Position numbers and translations under genes: made by a program
The notes under the pieces: generated by a model
Seen by the model: only the letters and a program-made list of their open reading frames with translations
Told to the model about the DNA's origin: nothing
Database searches by the model: none
Part shown: positions 40,240 through 48,558 of the stretch, piece after piece
Layout of the letters: every line of letters begins with the position of its first letter
Position numbering within the stretch: position 1 is the first letter of the stretch
Assembly (NCBI GenBank): GCA_000565345.1
Contig: AQOF01000026.1
Location: 1-48,558, forward strand
Direction: 5' to 3'
Origin: Salinivibrio costicola subsp. costicola ATCC 33508 = LMG 11651
Lineage (GTDB): Bacteria; Pseudomonadota; Gammaproteobacteria; Enterobacterales; Vibrionaceae
DNA length: 48,558 bases

Positions 40240-43089
40240 TTAACGGTAATCTAACGCCAGCCTATTGACTGGCAAGCCAAGTTGACGCAGATCCCCTTCC
40301 AAACGCTCTGCATCGCCGACCACGATGATTTGGTAGTCGTTAGGATCGAACCAGCGCGATGCTTGGGCATTTGAGTTGTTGGCGTGTCAGTGAATACAGC
40401 ATGGCTTTTTGGGCTTCACGATAGTCGTCATCCAAATTAAACGCCTCAATGTGCGCAATCAAGCCCGCTTTTTCCCACGGTGTTTCATAATTGAGTGCAT
40501 CCTGCTGGCCGCTCGATTGACGTAAATAGGCAAGCTCTTGCTCAGTAAATCCATTTTCGTGCGCGTGGGCCATTTCTTTCCAAAGCTCTTTAATGGCCTC
40601 GGCACTGGCATCCGCACGCACATCGGCACCGACTTCAATGGTCCCAGTTTGACGACCACCATACACAGCACTGTGGGCGCCATAGGTGTAACCTTTATCT
40701 TGGCGTAAGTTTTGGTTGATGCGGGCATTAAAGTTTCCGCCGAGATTAAAGTTAGCTAAGCGGGTTTTAAACATGGGGCCGGTTGCGTCGTAAGGCATGC
40801 CATGACGTATCATACGAATACTGGTTTGTGGCGCTTGTGGTTTATCCACTAACCAAATTTGTGGACTTTTTTCGTCTCGAGGCACGGGCCTTGCTACTTG
40901 AGCATGCCCCTCAGGAGTCGGTTGCCAAGCTGAATCCGGTTAGCGAGATTGATCGCATGCTCACGGGACAAATCACCCACCACGACAAGCTGACTTTCTT
41001 TCAACACATAATGCTGTTGATAAAAGCGTTTAACGTCGGCAAGGGTGAGTGCGGCAACGTCTTCTGCCACACCACCTTGCGGGGCACGGAAGGTTGCATC
41101 TTGATAAAGCAATTGGCTAATAGCCTGATCTGCCAACCAGCCCGCATCGTCGGCGCGTGACGCCATCCCCTCTAATGCTTGTTTTTTGAGCCGCTCGAAA
41201 TCTTGCTCCGCAAACGTCGGTGTACTGATCACCTTATTCACTAATTGAAGCGTCTCTCCCAGATACTTTTTCAAGGATGTCACGGTCAATGTCGTATGAT
41301 AAGCCTCTGGATTAACACTCATCTGACTGCCAAGTTTATCTAGCGCTTGGGTTAATTCCGCGGCCGACATTCCCGCGCCGCCTTCTGTGATCATACTAGC
41401 CGTGAGCTCGGTGACACCACGCTTATCATTCGGCTCCATCAACACACCTGCCGGCAAGCGAAGTTGCAAGGTCACCGTGGGGGTCTCGCGACTGACGGTG
41501 CCTGCCAGGTAAATACCATTGTCGAGCTCCGCGCGATAAATAGTAGGAACATGGACAGTCACGCTTCCATTCGGGGGCGGGATCAGGCTGCGGTCAAAGC
41601 GTTCAGGCGTGTTGCGTAACGCCAGTGTATCCGCATTATTTTGGCTAGCGACGTGGCGATAATCAGGGCGCTGATAGACAAAGTTTGCCGGATGAGCGAC
41701 CAAATCTTGACGCCCTTCAGGCACCACACTGAGGTTAACCGCAGGTTGATCGCTTACCCACTGTTGATAACTGTCCATCACCTTTTGAGGCGTTACAGCA
41801 TCCAAACGGGCTAGGCGTTGTGTCAGTATGCTTGCGTCGCCATGCAACGTATAGTCACTGGCCAGTTGTTCTACTTTGCCATCGACGCTTTGTAGGGCAA
41901 AAATGTTATCCGCTTCTACCATGGCTTTGATTTGGCTGATGTCGTCTTGGTCAACGCCTTGCGCCGCAAATGTCGCCATGCTCTGGCGCAGTAGCGTGCG
42001 CACCTCAGCTAACGACTGATCTTGACTGCCGACACCATAAATTTCGAAGGTGCATGCAAGCTCACCGCACTGATGCGATGCGCCTGCACTAAGCAGTTTT
42101 CCCGTTTGCACCAATGATTGGTAAAGGACACTATCTCGCCCTTGTCCCAACACATTGGCCAGGACACTCAGACGCGTACTGGTGTCTGTCTCAGGCGTAC
42201 TGGTGGGGAAGCTCATGATCAAAACAGGCTGCGACACTTTATCTTCTAAAGTGACAAATCGATCGGCTTCCAGAGTGACAGGCTGAGGGTCTGCCGCGGG
42301 GATAGTTGGCCCTTGCGGGATGTCACCAAAGTACTTTTTCACCCACGCTAAGGTTTGTTGTACATCAATATCCCCACCAATGGTCAAGGTGGCATTGTTG
42401 GGACCGTACCAACGTAAGAAGAATTGCTTGAGGTCATCGACATCAACGCGGTCTAAATCTTCCACGTAACCAATCACCGGCCATGAATAAGGATGACCTT
42501 CGGGGTATAGCGCTTGATTAATGGTTTCGTTAACGCGGCCATAGGGAACATTGTCTATCCGAAAGGCTCGCTCGTTTTTCACCGTATCACGCTGCACTTC
42601 AAACTTACGCTGCGACACGGCATCCAACAGAAAACCCATGCGATCGGATTCTAACCAAAGTACACGTTCTAATTCATTAGCCGGCACCGTTTGATAATAC
42701 TGGGTAGTATCGCGGTTGGTCGAGCCATTGTTATAGCCACCGACTTCTTTGATACGCTTACCATGATCGTCAACGTGCTCTGAGCCTTCAAACATCATAT
42801 GTTCGAAAAAGTGCGCAAAGCCCGATTTGCCAGGCTCCTCACGCGCAGAGCCAACATGATAGCGCATGTCGACACTGACTAAGGGATCGGAGTGGTCTTG
42901 GTGCAGCAAAACAGTCAGCCCGTTATCGAGCGTAAACTGTTGATAAGGCACTTGAGCACTGCCCGGTGGTGGCGAGACTGTTTTTATCCAGGTCACCCCC
43001 TTTGGCGTAGCAGGAGGCGATGTTTCCAGTCGCTGACACCCTGTCAGAACGGATAAAACGAGAACAGCGACGAACAATAAGCGTTGCAT
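40240..43089 (-). CDS. M16 family zinc metallopeptidase lipoprotein, two frameshifts
   Basis: A pitrilysin/insulinase-family peptidase of about 950 residues, in two M16 halves, anchored as a lipoprotein (MQRLLFVAVLVLSVLTGC). The inverted zinc motif HFFEH is at about 93-97 in FAHFFEHMMFEGSEH, and the downstream glutamate is in VKNERAF. The start is ATG 43089 with GGAATC upstream; the longer open frame to 43230 overlaps yqaA. Frame breaks: one base missing near 40943 (DSAWQPTPEGHAQVARP bridges) and one surplus A near 40362, after which the end reads NAQASRWFDPNDYQIIVVGD and stops at 40240. The second half lacks the zinc motif, as usual. Confidence 0.88.
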
Positions 43090-43099
43090 ATGATGATTC

Positions 43100-43522
43100 C
43101 TACCCAGTGACCCAATTAAATGACCAAACAATAACCATGTAACGCGATGCTTTGGCGATAAAGATAACCGCCCAACACCATGATTGACGCAAACGTAGCC
43201 AACCGGCGACCACGCACAAAGGGTCGCCAATGATGGGGACCCAACTCAATAATAAAGCCGCATAACCATAACGTTGCAGTCCCAAGTGCGCACGACGATG
43301 CCAGCGTTGGTGCGGCTGATAATCCGGAATCCAACGGCCGATGGCATAGTTGGTCATGCCTCCAAGGGTGTTTCCGACGGTCGCAATAGCTACAATTACG
43401 CCATCAGCAAACTGTTGCTGAGTTAATAAGTAAACCAAATTCGCTTCTGAACCACCTGGCAACAAAGTGGCACTCAAAAAGCTGGTGACAAACAGTGTCG
43501 CCAACGCCGACCAGTCGTCCAT
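43100..43522 (-). CDS. yqaA: YqaA family (VTT-domain) inner-membrane protein
   Basis: 140 residues with several hydrophobic segments, aligning with E. coli YqaA: TSFLSATLLPGGSEANLVYLL, VGNTLGGMTNYAIGR, LQRYGYAALLLSWVPIIGDPLCVVAGWLR and KASRYMVIV. The family is related to DedA membrane proteins; function is unsettled. E. coli also has yqaA next to gshA, so the neighbourhood is conserved. It starts 5 bases after the oxidoreductase gene and ends 11 bases before the M16 gene, so all three look co-transcribed. Confidence 0.9.
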   Translation of the reverse strand: MDDWSALATLFVTSFLSATLLPGGSEANLVYLLTQQQFADGVIVAIATVGNTLGGMTNYAIGRWIPDYQPHQRWHRRAHLGLQRYGYAALLLSWVPIIGDPLCVVAGWLRLRQSWCWAVIFIAKASRYMVIVWSFNWVTG

Positions 43523-43527
43523 GGTTG

Positions 43528-44484
43528 TTACGACGACGGCATTTCTAATACTCGCTTACCGCGTGTATGACCAGACTCGAGCGCTTTATGGGCTTGCGCC
43601 CCTTGTTCTAGAGGGTAGACAGCGGCAATATCAATATGAAGCTCGCCTTGATCAAGCATGTCAAGCAAGCGCTGAGTTTGCCAGGTGTTGGGCTCAACCA
43701 GCATGCCCGTGGCTTTTAATCCTCGCTCGGCCGCAGCAGCGGTGATCATATCACGTGTATTGGTCGGCACCGTGACCACACGTCCACCGGTTTTTAGGCT
43801 CGCAAGTGCTTCAATGCCCGTATCGCCACCGACCAAATCAATCAATACATCAAACTCGCCCTGCGCTGTCGCCCAATGTGCCTGGTGATAGTCTATCGGT
43901 TTCGCATCTAGCTGGCGCAAAAATTCATGGTTGCCCGGCGATGCTGTCGCATACACCTGAGCCCCCGTTCTTACTGCTAATTGTACCGCAAGGTGGCCCA
44001 CTCCCCCGGCCCCCGCCAAAATCAGTATTTTTTCGTCACGGGCGAGTTTGACATGCTCGAGCGCTTGCCACGCCGTGAGCCCGGCAAGTGGTACCGCGGC
44101 AGCATCCACCATTGGGACACTGGGTGGTACCGTGGAAAGCAGTCCGGCGTCGGCAGCCACGTACTGGCTATATCCCCCTCCCTCGGTCGGGAAGCCAATC
44201 ATTCCTGCCACGCGATCACCCACATCAAACTTACTTTCGTTGGTGCCGTTTGCCACCACCACACCGGCCACATCGTAACCGGGTACCCAAGGCAGCTTAT
44301 CTTGGTTATGTTCCGCCGCCCAACCCAGTCCGGCACGGGTTTTAGCATCGATTGGGTTCACGCCCGCGGCTTTTACCTGAATTAACACCTGCTCTTCCGA
44401 CGGTGAGGGGATAGCACGGTTTACTGGGGAGAGAACCTCTGGCGCACCGAATTCGGTAATCGCAAGAGACAAGTTATTCGACAT
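43528..44484 (-). CDS. NADP-dependent oxidoreductase (quinone reductase-like MDR family)
   Basis: A 318-residue medium-chain dehydrogenase/reductase without the structural zinc cysteines. Family segments: VKAAGVNPIDAKTRAG, PWVPGYDVAGVVVANG, FDVGDRVAGMIGFP, and the nucleotide-binding ILILAGAGGVGHLAVQLAVRTGAQVYAT. DLVGGDTGIEALASLKTGGRVVTVP and the C-terminal VYPLEQGAQAHKALESGHTRGKRVLEM follow the zinc-free quinone oxidoreductase pattern. The true substrate is not visible. It is the first gene of the leftward run that leads to gshA and luxS. No frameshift. Confidence 0.88.
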   Translation of the reverse strand: MSNNLSLAITEFGAPEVLSPVNRAIPSPSEEQVLIQVKAAGVNPIDAKTRAGLGWAAEHNQDKLPWVPGYDVAGVVVANGTNESKFDVGDRVAGMIGFPTEGGGYSQYVAADAGLLSTVPPSVPMVDAAAVPLAGLTAWQALEHVKLARDEKILILAGAGGVGHLAVQLAVRTGAQVYATASPGNHEFLRQLDAKPIDYHQAHWATAQGEFDVLIDLVGGDTGIEALASLKTGGRVVTVPTNTRDMITAAAAERGLKATGMLVEPNTWQTQRLLDMLDQGELHIDIAAVYPLEQGAQAHKALESGHTRGKRVLEMPSS

Positions 44485-44594
44485 ATTGACTCCTTTCGCA
44501 TGCCATTATGCTTTCATGGCGCAGGTAATAAATTTGATAGCGCAGATAATAAAAAAGCACAGGGTCATCGCAACGCGTAAACCCCTAGTCTTAA

Positions 44595-44636
44595 CAAAAA
44601 CAGCGACAGACTCAATGCCTGCCGCTGTTTTCTTTT
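44595..44636 (-). terminator. Intrinsic terminator after oadB
   Basis: AAAACAGCG (44597-44605) pairs with CGCTGTTTT (44623-44631), with possible extra pairing inside the loop. On the minus strand it ends in a U run. It lies about 100 bases after the oadB stop. Confidence 0.75.
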
Positions 44637-44692
44637 CACTGTTCACGTGTTTTGTTTTTGCTACGGTTTGTCTCTACATTCACATCGCACGG

Positions 44693-45821
44693 CTATCCGA
44701 CTAACGCCAGCAATATCCCCGCTGCGACAGCCGAGCCAAGCACGCCAGCCACATTCGGTCCCATCGCATGCATCAGCAGGAAGTTATGTGGATTGGCATC
44801 CAGTCCAACCTTATTCACCACGCGCGCAGCCATTGGCACGGCAGAGACGCCGGCCGCACCAATCAGTGGTTGATAGGATCGCGGCTAAACCGGTTAAGCA
44901 GCTTCGCCATTAAGACGCCCGTTCCGGTGCCGATGCTGAACGCGACCGCTCCGAGCACCAAGATCCCCAAGGTTTCAAACTGAAGAAACTTATCCGCTTC
45001 TAGCTTGGAACCAACGGCAAGCCCCAAGAAAATGGTCACAATGTTGATCAACTCATTCTGCGCAGTACTCGATAACCGATCGACGACGCCACACTCACGC
45101 ATCAGATTGCCCAGACAAAACATACCAACCAAGGGCGTTGCGGAGGGTAAGAATAAGATCGTCATCATCAAGACCGCTAAAGGAAACAGCACTTTCTCCG
45201 TTTTCGAGACATGACGCAGCTGTTTCATTTCAATTTGGCGCTCTTGTGGCGAGGTGAACAACTTCATGATCGGCGGTTGAATAATTGGCACCAACGCCAT
45301 GTAACTATAGCTGCGACTGCAATCGCGCCAAGAAGATCCGGCGATAGTCGGCTAGCCAAGAAGATGGCCGTCGGCCCATCCGCACCACCAATAATCGCAA
45401 TTGATGCTGCATCTTGAAGGCTAAATTCCATGCCTGGGACCAGATTGAGCAAGATAGCACCGAACAAGGTAGCAAAAATGCCAAATTGCGCCGCCGCCCC
45501 TAAAAGCAAGGTACGCGGGTTAGCAATCAAGGCACCAAAGTCGGTCATCGCCCCCACTCCCATAAAAATCAATAACGGGAAAACCCCCGTATCAATCCCG
45601 ACATGGTAGACGTAATACAACAAACCGCCCGGCTCGTTAAAACCCGCGTTGGGAATATTCGCCAAGATTGCCCCAAACCCGATGGGCAACAGAAGCAAAG
45701 GCTCAAACCCACGTCGGATCGCAAGAAAGAGCAGCAGACAACCGACGGCCATCATCACCAGCTGTGGCCACTGGAAATTCGCCAGTCCAGTTTCCGACCA
45801 CAGGATCATTAATCCTTCCAT
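44693..45821 (-). CDS. oadB: Oxaloacetate decarboxylase beta subunit (sodium pump), two frameshifts
   Basis: The membrane subunit that decarboxylates carboxybiotin and exports sodium. About 376 residues with many helices. Family segments: [92 protein letters not shown] and [24 protein letters not shown]. One base is missing near 45290 ([17 protein letters not shown] bridges) and one C near 44869 ([26 protein letters not shown] bridges). The corrected frame stops at 44693. Preceded by GAGGGC as ribosome site, 9 bases after oadA. Confidence 0.93.
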
Positions 45822-45830
45822 GCTGCCCTC

Positions 45831-47633
45831 TTATCCTAAATGTAAAAGCGGCATGCCGACAGTCACGGCGTCGCCTTCTTTTACTTGTACATCTTGGACA
45901 GTGCCAGCATGCGCAGCCCTGACTTCGGTTTCCATCTTCATCGCTTCTAGGATGATCAGAACGTCACCTTCTTGTACATGCTCACCGGCGGTCACCATGA
46001 CTTTAAAGATATTACCCGCTAACGGTGCGGTGACTGGCTCTGCGTGGGTAGATGCCGGCTGTGACACCGGGGCACGCGGTGCTGTAGGCGCATTGTCGAC
46101 ATCGTTAGCAGTTTGGATCGCGCCTAGTGCGCCATCGGGACCGACATCCACTTGATACACCTGGCCATTAACGCGCACGCTGTAAGTTTCAACCTCAACT
46201 TGGCTCGCTGAGCTCGCCGCGGGCGTTGCTGGCGGCGTGGAGTCTCCGGTGGGTACCGGTTCAAACGCATCAGGATTGCCACGATTTTGGAGGAATTTCC
46301 AACCCACTTGTGGGAACAAGGCGTAAGTGAGGACATCGTCAATCGTCTCTTCCGCCAAACTCACACCTTCTGTCGACGCTTTATCGGTTAACGCCTGCGT
46401 CAAGTTTTCCATTTCGGGGGCTAATTTATCCGCCGGACGGCAGGTAATCGCTTGTTCACCGTCAAGCACGCGCGCTTGTAATTTTGCATTGACCGGTGCG
46501 GGGGCTTTTCCGTATTCGCCTTTTAACAGCGCAGCAGTCTCTTTAGTAATGCTCTTATAACGCTCGCCGGTCAATACATTAATGACCGATTGCGATCCGA
46601 CAATTTGTGAGGTCGGCGTAACTAAGGGGATATATCCTAAGTCTTCACGCACCCGCGGGATCTCGTCTAAGACCTCATCCATTTTGTCAGCCGCGCCTTG
46701 TTCTTTAAGCTGGCTTTCCATGTTGGTCAACATACCGCCGGGCACTTGCGCGATCAAAATACGTGAGTCGACGCCTTTTAACTGCCCTTCAAATTGGGCG
46801 TATTTTTTCCGCACGGTACGGAAGTAAGCCGCAATCGATTCAAGTTTATTCAGGTCAAGATGAGTTTCACGCTCGGTGCCTTCAAGCATCGCAACAACGG
46901 TTTCAGTCGGGGTATGCCCATAAGTTTGGCTCATTGAGGAAATGGCCGTATCCAGGACATCTAACCCCGCTTCTACTGCTTTAACCGCCGTTGCTGTTGA
47001 TAACCCTGTGGTCGCATGACAATGCAGCGACAGGGGAATATCACAGGTCGATTTTATGCGGCTCACGAGCTCATACGCTTCATAAGGTTTAAGCAGGCCG
47101 GACATATCTTTGATGCACAGAGAGTGACAGCCAAGATCTTCCAACTGCTTGGCTAAATCGGTCCAGGTATCCATGGTATGCACAGGGCTAGTGGTGTAAG
47201 AAATCGTTCCCTGAGCGTGGGCACCTACGTCCACTGCCGCACCCACAGCGGCTTGAAAGTTACGCACATCATTCATGGCATCAAAGATGCGGAATACATC
47301 CATACCGTTGGCATGAGCACGTTCAACGAACTTGTATACCACATCATCGGCGTAGTGGCGGTAACCCAAGAGATTCTGCCCACGTAAAAGCATTTGCATC
47401 GGGGTATTAGGCATGGCTTTTTTAAGCTCTCGTAACCGTACCCAAGGGTCTTCACCCAAATAGCGAATACAGGCATCAAAGGTCGCGCCACCCCATGTTT
47501 CTAATGACCAGAACCCAATCTGATCGAGCTCGGCGGCAATCGGCAACATATCGTCCAAACGCAGACGTGTGGCAAACAACGACTGATGGGCATCACGCAA
47601 TACCACATCGGTAATAGCTAACGGCGTAGACAT
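45831..47633 (-). CDS. oadA: Oxaloacetate decarboxylase alpha subunit
   Basis: Transfers carboxyl from oxaloacetate to biotin. 600 residues. N-terminal carboxyltransferase domain with [40 protein letters not shown] and SLHCHATTG (metal-binding histidines). A PYC/OadA conserved middle domain follows, then a Pro/Ala linker (about 490-530), then the C-terminal biotin carrier domain with the biotinylated K566 in [10 protein letters not shown]. Intact. Preceded by AAGGAG. Second gene of oadGAB. Pyruvate carboxylase B subunits look similar, but the gene order fixes the call. Confidence 0.95.
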   Translation of the reverse strand: MSTPLAITDVVLRDAHQSLFATRLRLDDMLPIAAELDQIGFWSLETWGGATFDACIRYLGEDPWVRLRELKKAMPNTPMQMLLRGQNLLGYRHYADDVVYKFVERAHANGMDVFRIFDAMNDVRNFQAAVGAAVDVGAHAQGTISYTTSPVHTMDTWTDLAKQLEDLGCHSLCIKDMSGLLKPYEAYELVSRIKSTCDIPLSLHCHATTGLSTATAVKAVEAGLDVLDTAISSMSQTYGHTPTETVVAMLEGTERETHLDLNKLESIAAYFRTVRKKYAQFEGQLKGVDSRILIAQVPGGMLTNMESQLKEQGAADKMDEVLDEIPRVREDLGYIPLVTPTSQIVGSQSVINVLTGERYKSITKETAALLKGEYGKAPAPVNAKLQARVLDGEQAITCRPADKLAPEMENLTQALTDKASTEGVSLAEETIDDVLTYALFPQVGWKFLQNRGNPDAFEPVPTGDSTPPATPAASSASQVEVETYSVRVNGQVYQVDVGPDGALGAIQTANDVDNAPTAPRAPVSQPASTHAEPVTAPLAGNIFKVMVTAGEHVQEGDVLIILEAMKMETEVRAAHAGTVQDVQVKEGDAVTVGMPLLHLG

Positions 47634-47664
47634 AACAAACTCCTTTTTATATGTGCCTTACCAC

Positions 47665-47913
47665 TCAACGATGGCGTTGGCGGTACTGCTGGACAGCGAC
47701 AGTGATCGCGGCAACGACATCGGGCGATACGTTTTCCGATGCAGGTTGTGCGTTAGGCTTAGCGGGTGCCTTAGCAGCAGCTGGCGGGGTCGGGTCACCA
47801 AAACGTTCTAGTTGGTGGACCAAAAAAATCAACGTAGAAAGAAACACAAACACCACAACCATACCGGTCAGCATCAGCGTCAGTGCTTGTTCTAAAAGCG
47901 GGCCTAAATCCAT
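47665..47913 (-). CDS. oadG: Oxaloacetate decarboxylase gamma subunit
   Basis: Small subunit that helps assemble the decarboxylase and binds zinc. 82 residues: one N-terminal membrane helix (ALTLMLTGMVVVFVFLSTLIFLV), a Pro/Ala-rich linker, and a C-terminal helix PDVVAAITVAVQQYRQRHR as in other OadG proteins. First gene of the operon, 31 bases before oadA. Confidence 0.93.
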   Translation of the reverse strand: MDLGPLLEQALTLMLTGMVVVFVFLSTLIFLVHQLERFGDPTPPAAAKAPAKPNAQPASENVSPDVVAAITVAVQQYRQRHR

Positions 47914-48365
47914 GGTTGTCTTCCTTGTTACTCACTCTTACTGGCAATGATGCGCGGATGGCCCGTTATTATTCATTTATCTTGGTGGCCATTTCATCAT
48001 CGGCGTTCAAAATACTAACAATTCGCATAAATGACAATCTCGTGTTGTGTTTTTGTTACCTGACAACACGGGTCATGATGCACTCATCGCACGCGAACAA
48101 CCGCCACTCGTAAAGGCGTATTTATCTCGTCCAAGTCCGTTAATCGCGCGATGAAACGTCCTGGTACATAGAGGGTTTTGACGGTTTGGCTATTAATAGA
48201 GGCGCACTATGCCATTTTTGGAAAAAGCGTTTTTCCAGTATCACAACACGCTGTCCAATAGCGATAGCGATAGCGATAGCGAAAATAATAAACAGAAAAG
48301 TCGATTTGGGTGACAATGAAAAGATAGCGAAATGGAAATAAGGAGAAGGAAGAGGTAATGCAAAA
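47914..48365. other. Intergenic region between oadG and tRNA-Arg
   Basis: About 450 bases without a convincing gene. It should hold the oadGAB promoter next to 47914 and the end of the tRNA transcript next to 48365. A hexamer repeat lies at 48259-48282. I see no clear terminator for the tRNA. Confidence 0.5.
48259..48282. repeat. Hexamer tandem repeat (TAGCGA, 4 copies)
   Basis: Four perfect copies of TAGCGA in noncoding DNA between oadG and the tRNA. A single related copy appears a little further on. Confidence 0.85.
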
Positions 48366-48442
48366 TGGCGCGTCCGGGAGGATTCGAACCTCCGACCGCC
48401 TGGTTCGTAGCCAGGTACTCTATCCAGCTGAGCTACGGACGC
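48366..48442 (-). tRNA. tRNA-Arg (anticodon ACG)
   Basis: A 77-base tRNA with encoded CCA. The acceptor stem GCGTCCG / CGGACGC pairs fully. The anticodon stem CCTGG / CCAGG encloses CTACGAA, giving anticodon ACG (plus-strand 48406-48408). The T stem GGAGG / CCTCC encloses TTCGAAT. Close to the E. coli argV-type tRNA. Confidence 0.98.
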
Positions 48443-48468
48443 GCTGACGGATTTGCATAGATTGAAGA

Positions 48469-48549
48469 TGGCGCGCTCGGGAGGATTCGAACCATGCCGA
48501 CCGCCGGTGATTCGATAGCCAGGTACTCTATCAGCTGAGCTACGAGCGC
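48469..48549 (-). pseudogene. Damaged tRNA-Arg-like sequence
   Basis: It resembles the neighbouring tRNA-Arg over its whole length, with CCA. The acceptor stem differs but still pairs perfectly (GCGCTCG / CGAGCGC), so it derives from a separate gene copy. One G is missing in the D loop, two or three bases are added around the anticodon loop and stem, and one or two in the T stem, so no proper anticodon loop can be drawn. It ends 9 bases from the window edge. Sequencing error at a contig end is as likely as a true pseudogene. Confidence 0.7.
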
Positions 48550-48558
48550 GTGTCGTCA

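Noticed and set aside
43090-43230. Upstream extension of the M16 gene
   Set aside because: It overlaps yqaA and would bury the lipoprotein signal; ATG 43089 gives a proper lipobox at C18.
44486-44704. Plus-strand open frame between the oxidoreductase gene and oadB
   Set aside because: It covers the oadB terminator and the oxidoreductase promoter region and has no ribosome site.

Overview
The window is chromosomal DNA of a gamma-proteobacterium of the family Vibrionaceae. The evidence is the gene content: a complete LuxS/LuxP/LuxQ autoinducer-2 circuit, a DUF2850-type protein that I associate with vibrios, an oadGAB sodium-pump operon, long-form DapD, and protein sequences that follow Vibrio and E. 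coli orthologues closely. Base composition is roughly balanced by eye. Salinivibrio, Grimontia or a similar non-Vibrio genus is my guess; the genus is not provable from this window. Almost everything is core housekeeping. The one clearly foreign-looking patch is an AT-rich two-gene cassette between pheA and tyrA (about 19.5-20.3 kb).

Layout. 0-15.6 kb is recombination and repair: mltA (cut by the left edge), a small gene behind a candidate Pho box, a DUF2850-like gene, argA, then recD, recB and recC on the minus strand. An exported PHP-domain metallohydrolase gene sits in the recC-recB gap where E. coli has ptrA. A Tag-like DNA glycosylase gene and yebG flank a LexA box. 16-17.3 kb is dapD. 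17.6-22.8 kb is aromatic amino-acid synthesis: raiA, a phenylalanine leader peptide with attenuator, pheA, the cassette, and aroF-tyrA behind three TyrR-like boxes. 22.8-27.4 kb is the BtsS/BtsR pyruvate-sensing system, a DUF2799 lipoprotein and a CstA/BtsT-type transporter with candidate BtsR repeats upstream. 27.4-31 kb is rpsP-rimM-trmD-rplS and ffh. 31.2-33.3 kb is ypjD-corB. 33.4-44.5 kb is one minus-strand array: oxidoreductase, yqaA, M16 peptidase, gshA, SLT lipoprotein, luxS, luxP, luxQ. Signal synthase and both receptor genes are thus in one locus. 44.7-47.9 kb is oadGAB, and the right end has tRNA-Arg(ACG) and a damaged tRNA-Arg-like sequence.

Quality warning. Many conserved genes are broken by single-base indels that I could localise: mltA, recB, the PHP gene, recC, pheA, tyrA, btsR, btsT, corB, luxP, gshA, the M16 gene and oadB. 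Each reads through when one base is added or removed. The two ends (mltA, second tRNA) are the most damaged. This looks like consensus error in a draft assembly rather than gene decay. I therefore give full gene spans and state where the frame breaks.
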